A stretch of 5,758 bases of DNA from Acidobacteriota bacterium (GTDB taxonomy: Bacteria; Acidobacteriota; UBA6911). Positions 1 to 3,211 of the stretch are shown one piece after another. Made by a program: the position numbers and the translations under genes. Location: assembly GCA_031254095.1 (NCBI GenBank), contig JAIRVC010000049.1, positions 1 through 5,758 on the forward strand. Reading direction: 5' to 3'. The notes under the pieces are model-generated. The model was not told the DNA's origin, did no database searches, and saw nothing but the letters and a program-made list of their open reading frames with translations. The stretch's first letter is position 1, and each line of letters begins with the position of its first letter.

Positions 1-1222
1 AGACCGTTTTTGTAGAGGAAAGGAGTTCTTCCTGATCCTGCGAAAAATAGGAAACGACAACGTTGTGCCCTTCCACGCGTTCTCCCGAAAAGAGCGGAAG
101 CCGCCCGGCCAGTATTTTCATCAGGGTTGATTTTCCGGCGCCGTTCGGCCCCACCAGCGCGACGCGCTCGCCTTTTTCCAGAATGAAATTCAGATCGCGG
201 AAAATCGGCGTTTCGCCGTATCCCGCGCTGACGTTTGACAGTTCAAGAACGGTTCGCCCGGTGCGCGGGCCTTCCGGAAATTTCAGACGAATAGGTTTCG
301 CCTCCGAAGGAATTTCGATCAATTCCATCCGCTCCAGTTCCTTGAGACGGCTCTGCACCTGCGCCGCCTTTGTCGCCTTGTAGCGGAACCGGTCGGCGAA
401 AGCCTTTATCCTGGCGATTTCCTTCTGCTGGGCTTCGTGTGCCGCAACAAGCTGCGTCATGCGTTCTTCGCGCTGGCGCGTAAAGGCGGCGTAATTTCCG
501 TGATAGAAATGCACGGAACGATTGCGTATATCCATAATTCTGTTGACGGAAGCATCCAGAAAATAGCGGTCGTGCGAGACCAGCATTACGGCGTGCGGAT
601 ATGATTGCAGGTAATCTTCCAGCCAGTTTCTGGCTTCAAGATCCAGATGGTTTGTCGGCTCGTCAAGAAGAAGCAGGTTGGGCTGCTGCAAAAGGAGTTT
701 TGCCAGCGCGATGCGCATCTGCCAGCCGCCGCTGAAATCCTCGCAGGGACGCCGCATGTCGTCTTTCGTGAAACCAAGCCCGTGGAGCACCGCGCCGGCT
801 CTGGCTTCAACCGAATAGCCTTCCTTCAATTGAAACTGCTGCGAGAGCAGCGCGTAGCGTTCCAGTTGTTTTTCGTGTTCGGGCGTATCCGGGCTGCTTT
901 GGGCTAATTCTTCTTCAAGGCGGCGAATCTCGCGCTCTATCGCCCTTAACGAGTCGAAAACCGTCAGCGTTTCTTCAAGCAGCGTGTGCCCGCGCGCGAA
1001 AAGGCCGTCCTGCGGAAGATACCCGAAAGTCAGCTCTTTCGCGCCGATTGTTTCGCCTTCGTCCGGCGGCAGAAGCCCGGCAAGCATTTTCATAAGCGTT
1101 GATTTTCCGGTTCCGTTGTCGCCGACAAGGCCGATGCGGTCTTTGCCGTTAATCTGAAAGTCGAGCGAGCGAAAAAGCCATTCTCCCCGGTACGCTTTAC
1201 CGAGTCCCTTGATTTGCAGCAT
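1..1222 (-). CDS. ABC-F family ATPase (partial, C-terminal third off the left edge)
   Basis: Seen: an open minus-strand frame of 407 codons starts at the ATG complementary to 1220-1222 and runs off the window. The first ABC domain has Walker A GDNGTGKST (residues 34-42), signature SGGW (164-167), Walker B/D-loop DEPTNHLD (187-194) and the H-loop SHDR (216-219). A charged helical arm insertion lies at about 88-160. A basic, helical inter-domain linker spans about 235-325. The second domain begins with Walker A GPNGAGKST (358-366); its signature and Walker B are off-window. There are no membrane segments. Known: tandem ABC domains without a membrane domain, joined by such a linker, define ABC-F proteins. 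These bind the ribosomal E site and rescue or adjust stalled translation; some confer antibiotic resistance. The linker and post-Walker-B region look closest to the YdiF/YheS type, by recollection. Families usually run about 540-650 residues, so roughly two thirds is present. A GGAG (complement of 1235-1238) lies 12 nt from the ATG. The gene is divergent from its right-hand neighbour. The family call is firm; the subfamily and any resistance role are not. Confidence 0.95.
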   Translation of the reverse strand, partial: MLQIKGLGKAYRGEWLFRSLDFQINGKDRIGLVGDNGTGKSTLMKMLAGLLPPDEGETIGAKELTFGYLPQDGLFARGHTLLEETLTVFDSLRAIEREIRRLEEELAQSSPDTPEHEKQLERYALLSQQFQLKEGYSVEARAGAVLHGLGFTKDDMRRPCEDFSGGWQMRIALAKLLLQQPNLLLLDEPTNHLDLEARNWLEDYLQSYPHAVMLVSHDRYFLDASVNRIMDIRNRSVHFYHGNYAAFTRQREERMTQLVAAHEAQQKEIARIKAFADRFRYKATKAAQVQSRLKELERMELIEIPSEAKPIRLKFPEGPRTGRTVLELSNVSAGYGETPIFRDLNFILEKGERVALVGPNGAGKSTLMKILAGRLPLFSGERVEGHNVVVSYFSQDQEELLSSTKTV

Positions 1223-1324
1223 TATTTCTTATTTCTCCAAAAAATTTGTTATTTTAACATAATTGGTCAGTGGTCAGTGGTCAGCAGCTGATTTGCGAAA
1301 TTGTCGCGGAGAAGGTAAAGGTAG
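1223..1324. promoter_or_regulatory. Divergent intergenic promoter region
   Basis: The 102-bp gap between the divergent ABC-F gene and the small plus-strand gene must hold the promoters for both, unless transcription enters from outside. Its left part (1223-1264) is strikingly AT-rich compared with the flanking genes. Candidate -10 boxes are CATAAT at 1258-1263 on the plus strand and TAAAAT (complement of 1251-1256) on the minus strand, each five of six matches. No convincing -35 accompanies either. A perfect inverted repeat TGTTA-TTT-TAACA (1247-1259) overlaps both candidates and could be an operator. The right part is occupied by the heptad repeat. The promoter assignment is inference from position and composition. 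Confidence 0.35.
1265..1285. repeat. Tandem heptad repeat, three units of GGTCAGT type
   Basis: Three directly adjacent 7-bp units occur here: GGTCAGT at 1265-1271, GGTCAGT at 1272-1278 and GGTCAGC at 1279-1285. The same heptad recurs in two other noncoding spots of the window (from 2377 and from 2472), so this is a dispersed repeat family and not a one-off simple repeat. It lies 40 bp upstream of the start codon at 1325. The last unit runs into an imperfect palindrome, TCAGC-A-GCTGA (1281-1291). I see no coding role. Confidence 0.8.
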
Positions 1325-1657
1325 ATGGCGGAATACAGGTTTGATCGCGCGCGGTGGGCGCAATTAACTTTTAACGAACAAATGGGTAATATCGGCTCCG
1401 AGGTAGGCCGCGCCATCATAGCGCATCGAAACGGAAACCATGTTCGCGAGGCGCGCGCGATTGATCGCGCGATTGATTTATTCAGCGCCACTGTTGAAGT
1501 TACTATCGGTACAAAGTACGCATACCGCCTTAAAGAGGTCCTTCGCGCGCGCGACGAATTCCTGCGCCTGTTTTTTGACGGCACATTTGAAGCGGACGCA
1601 GACAAAATCGAACGCTATTTTATGTATTTTGCCTTCGCCGCCCGCGCCGGGCGCTAA
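1325..1657 (+). CDS. Small conserved-looking helical protein of unknown function
   Basis: This 110-residue protein is one I cannot assign to a named family with certainty. It begins MAEYRFDRARW and has no signal peptide, membrane segment, cysteine motif or recognisable catalytic motif. The sequence reads as helical throughout: an N-terminal segment with EQMGNIGSEVGRA (residues 19-31), a long charged central helix with AIDRAIDLFSA (about 45-55) and KEVLRARDEFLRLFFDG (about 70-86), and a C-terminal helix containing KIERYFMYFAFAAR (about 94-107). This suggests a small helical bundle. I have an unverified impression of similar 105-115 residue hypothetical proteins in uncultured and candidate-phylum bacteria. 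The start is well supported: GGAGAAGG at 1308-1315 lies 9 nt before the ATG. Only 19 bp separate its stop from queC, so the two are probably one transcript. Base composition and codon choice resemble queC, arguing for a real gene. A role linked to queC is possible but not shown. Confidence 0.8.
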   Translation: MAEYRFDRARWAQLTFNEQMGNIGSEVGRAIIAHRNGNHVREARAIDRAIDLFSATVEVTIGTKYAYRLKEVLRARDEFLRLFFDGTFEADADKIERYFMYFAFAARAGR

Positions 1658-1660
1658 CCG

Positions 1661-1673
1661 GGAGAAATAAGGA
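1661..1673 (+). promoter_or_regulatory. Ribosome-binding region of queC
   Basis: Two possible Shine-Dalgarno elements precede the ATG at 1677: GGAG at 1661-1664 (12 nt away) and AAGGA at 1669-1673 (3 nt away). Neither has the usual 5-9 nt spacing. The stretch GGAGAAATAAG is identical, at the same distance from the start codon, to the leader of the ABC-F gene on the other strand. The start itself is fixed by the conserved QueC N-terminus. Confidence 0.5.
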
Positions 1674-1676
1674 TTC

Positions 1677-2375
1677 ATGAAAAAAGCGGTGACGTTGGCA
1701 AGCGGCGGGCTGGATTCCACTACGGTGATCGCCATTGCAATTAAGCAGGGATTCGATGTTTACGCGTTAAGCTTTGACTACGGACAGCGTCATCGGTGCG
1801 AACTTGACGCGGCCCGGCGCGTTGCGCTCGCACTTGGAGTCCGGGATCATGTTATCGCGCCGGTCGGCCTGCGGGTTTTCGGCGGCTCGGCGCTTACGGC
1901 GGATATCGAAGTTCCAAAAGAACGCGATTCCGGCCGGATGTCCGCCGAAATACCCATTACCTATGTTCCGGCGCGCAACACTATTTTTCTCAGCCTTGCG
2001 CTCGGCTGGTGCGAGGTTATAGGAGCGCAGGACATTTTCATCGGCGTCAACGCGGTTGATTACTCCGGCTATCCCGACTGCCGACCGGAATTCCTGGAGG
2101 CGTTTGAAAGGCTTGCCGCTCTGGCGACAAAGGCGGGCGTTGAGGGAACTTCCCGTTTTCGGATTCACGCGCCTCTTATGAATATGACTAAAGCGGAAAT
2201 CATTCGCGCCGGAATTCAGGCGGGCGTTGATTACTCAATCACGCACAGCTGTTACGATCCCGCGCCTGACGGGCTGGCCTGCGGCGTCTGCGATTCCTGC
2301 GTTTTGCGCCGCCGCGGTTTTGCCGAAGCGGGCATTGTTGATCCGATTGAATATAAGCCGCCTTACGGCGGCTAG
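1677..2375 (+). CDS. queC: 7-cyano-7-deazaguanine (preQ0) synthase QueC
   Basis: QueC converts 7-carboxy-7-deazaguanine plus ammonia to preQ0 using ATP, a step in queuosine tRNA modification; it is cytosolic. Seen in this 232-residue protein: the N-type ATP pyrophosphatase P-loop SGGLDS (residues 9-14) just after the start, the family motif SFDYGQRH (32-39), [11 protein letters not shown] (96-106), the substrate-side segment [11 protein letters not shown] (125-135), and the C-terminal zinc site with Cys192, Cys202, Cys205 and Cys208 (pattern C-x9-C-x2-C-x2-C). Length and motif order match the family, and all recognisable key residues are present, so it should be active. No other pathway genes (queD, queE, queF, folE) are in the window. 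It probably shares a transcript with the small gene 19 bp upstream. Oddity: the last codons, KPPYGG plus the stop, are written by a palindromic repeat (2356-2374) that recurs 95 bp downstream. This tail may be an added extension beyond the usual QueC end. Confidence 0.97.
   Translation: MKKAVTLASGGLDSTTVIAIAIKQGFDVYALSFDYGQRHRCELDAARRVALALGVRDHVIAPVGLRVFGGSALTADIEVPKERDSGRMSAEIPITYVPARNTIFLSLALGWCEVIGAQDIFIGVNAVDYSGYPDCRPEFLEAFERLAALATKAGVEGTSRFRIHAPLMNMTKAEIIRAGIQAGVDYSITHSCYDPAPDGLACGVCDSCVLRRRGFAEAGIVDPIEYKPPYGG
2356..2374. repeat. Palindromic repeat copy 1, overlapping the queC stop
   Basis: The 19-bp sequence AGCCGCCTTACGGCGGCTA occurs here and again, identically, at 2451-2469. It forms a perfect 7-bp stem (2356-2362 with 2367-2373) around a TTAC loop. 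It encodes the final residues of QueC and the first two bases of its TAG stop. With one mismatch the identity continues into the adjacent TGGTCAG, giving a 27-bp match (2356-2382 against 2451-2477). It could act as an mRNA-stabilising or transcription-attenuating hairpin, but no T-tract follows, so a standard intrinsic terminator is unlikely. Confidence 0.85.
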
Positions 2376-2376
2376 T

Positions 2377-2404
2377 GGTCAGCCGTCAGTGGTCAGTGAT
2401 CAGC
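2377..2404. repeat. Heptad repeat, four GGTCAGT-like units
   Basis: Starting 2 bp after the queC stop there are four consecutive 7-bp units at 2377-2383, 2384-2390, 2391-2397 and 2398-2404. Each keeps the core TCAG; the first base or two and the last base vary (GGTCAGC, CGTCAGT, GGTCAGT, GATCAGC). This is the same family as the array at 1265-1285. Together with the palindrome at its left it forms a composite element. Confidence 0.75.
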
Positions 2405-2450
2405 AGGAGCAACCGCCCCGGTTGCCCGCTTCTGAAGTGAATTTATTCCG
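2405..2450. other. Unassigned spacer between the two repeat clusters
   Basis: These 46 bp separate the two palindrome-plus-heptad clusters. I see no promoter, terminator or gene here. The sequence just before the second palindrome (TGAAT... from about 2438) weakly resembles the queC codons just before the first palindrome, which hints at a slightly longer original duplication with an indel. Confidence 0.3.
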
Positions 2451-2469
2451 AGCCGCCTTACGGCGGCTA
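2451..2469. repeat. Palindromic repeat copy 2
   Basis: This is an exact copy of the 19-bp palindrome at the queC stop, with the stem at 2451-2457 and 2462-2468 and loop TTAC. Here it lies outside the expected coding regions, 21 bp upstream of the chosen DUF4416 start. Its downstream edge creates an ATG at 2470-2472 that is in frame with the DUF4416 gene and could act as an alternative start. A hairpin this close to a start codon could reduce ribosome access. Confidence 0.85.
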
Positions 2470-2471
2470 AT

Positions 2472-2485
2472 GGTCAGTGGGCAGA
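2472..2485. repeat. Heptad repeat, one full and one degenerate unit
   Basis: GGTCAGT at 2472-2478 is followed by the degenerate GGGCAGA at 2479-2485. This is the third and shortest heptad cluster of the window. It sits directly against the second palindrome and lies just before the DUF4416 start, where its G-rich bases are the only purine stretch that could serve as a weak ribosome-binding site. Confidence 0.6.
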
Positions 2486-2490
2486 AATTT

Positions 2491-3078
2491 ATGGGAATAA
2501 TTCGGGAGACGCTTCCGGTCAAACTTATCGTGGGCGTTCTTACGTCAATTCCGGAGCTTTTGCCGGAAACGGAAGAAAAGCTGACGGCGCTTTTCGGCGC
2601 TATCGACGCCCGCAGCGAGATTTTTCCTTTTGACTGGACAGGGTATTACGACGCGGAAATGGGAAGCCCGCTTTATCGCCGCTTTCTGGGCTTCGCCGAT
2701 CTTATTGAAGCGCCCGCCGTCGCCGGCGCGAAAATTGCCGCCAACGAGCTGGAAGCGGCAATGGCCGGAAAGTATCTGGCCGTTTTGCGCCCCGTCAATC
2801 TTGATCCCGGGTACATGGAGCAATCGAAGATCGTACTTGCTTCAACCAAGAATTTTTTTCACAGGATACTGGTTTCCGATGGCATTTACGCCGAGGTAAC
2901 GCTGCATTATCAGGACGGGCGGTGGAAATCTTTTCCCTGGACGTTTCCGGATTACGGTTCGGAAAAATATCATCCGTTTTTTGCGGCGCTGCGTGAAAAT
3001 TACCGCAGGCAGCTAAACGCCGCCGGATTTGAAATACGCATACCGAAAGAACCGCATCGCAAAAGGTTAAAAAAGTAA
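2491..3078 (+). CDS. DUF4416 family protein
   Basis: This 195-residue soluble protein matches, by recognition, the DUF4416 family, whose biochemical function is not known to me. Seen: the N-terminal PVKLIVGVLTS (residues 9-19), IFPFDWTGYYDAEMG (44-58), PVNLDPGY (101-108), the QSKIVLASTKNFFHRI segment (111-126), GIYAEVTLHY (131-140) and PWTFPDY (149-155). The C-terminus is very basic (PHRKRLKK). There is no signal peptide or membrane segment. The start at 2491 is chosen because family members begin with a short MG-type N-terminus followed within a few residues by PVKL. An in-frame ATG at 2470 would add seven residues derived from the repeat cluster, and the frame is open further back into queC. 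No good Shine-Dalgarno precedes 2491; the nearby GTGGGCAG is weak. It lies 115 bp after queC on the same strand, so co-transcription is possible through the repeats. Identification is strong; the exact start is less sure. Confidence 0.88.
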   Translation: MGIIRETLPVKLIVGVLTSIPELLPETEEKLTALFGAIDARSEIFPFDWTGYYDAEMGSPLYRRFLGFADLIEAPAVAGAKIAANELEAAMAGKYLAVLRPVNLDPGYMEQSKIVLASTKNFFHRILVSDGIYAEVTLHYQDGRWKSFPWTFPDYGSEKYHPFFAALRENYRRQLNAAGFEIRIPKEPHRKRLKK

Positions 3079-3211
3079 GGGCTCGCGCCAGGAAGTAAAA
3101 GAAAGTATAAATATCCGTAAACTGATGTATAATTAGTAGTTTTTTCAGGCTGGTACAGCCGGCATGGTTTTGGAGTTTCGCATCCATTTTTGCTGATCAG
3201 GAGAATTTTTG
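3079..3211 (+). promoter_or_regulatory. Promoter and leader region of the pyrophosphatase gene
   Basis: This 133-bp gap contains a perfect TATAAT -10 hexamer at 3128-3133. No convincing -35 lies at the usual 16-18 bp upstream; the region there is AT-rich (around 3098-3112). If used, it would give a leader of about 70 nt, with a T-run at 3140-3145 and a small GGCTG-GTA-CAGCC hairpin (3148-3160). The leader ends with GGAG at 3200-3203. I see no riboswitch-like structure and no intrinsic terminator for the upstream gene. Confidence 0.5.
3200..3203 (+). promoter_or_regulatory. Shine-Dalgarno site deciding the pyrophosphatase start
   Basis: GGAG lies 8 nt upstream of the ATG at 3212, an ideal spacing, and 14 nt from the next in-frame ATG at 3218. 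This supports the start at 3212 and therefore the reality of the N-terminal signal peptide and extension, which would be lost from any start inside the conserved core. Confidence 0.75.

Noticed and set aside
63..907. Two plus-strand open frames opposite the ABC-F gene (63-383 and 605-907)
   Set aside because: They lie antisense to Walker, signature and linker coding sequence, and their translations show no plausible domain.
2356..2375. Intrinsic terminator at the queC stop
   Set aside because: A stem-loop is present, but it is short and no T-tract follows; the sequence goes straight into the heptad repeats.
1265..2485. CRISPR array or insertion-sequence ends formed by the repeats
   Set aside because: The units are only 7 bp and 19 bp, with no regular spacers, no cas gene, no transposase and no target-site duplication that I can identify.
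2227..2490. Extending the DUF4416 gene upstream to an ATG at 2227 inside queC
   Set aside because: The extra residues come from out-of-frame queC and the repeats, and the DUF4416 family N-terminus begins close to 2491.
3140..3160. Riboswitch or attenuator in the pyrophosphatase leader
   Set aside because: Only a 5-bp hairpin is visible, and its T-run lies on the upstream side; there is no recognisable aptamer architecture.
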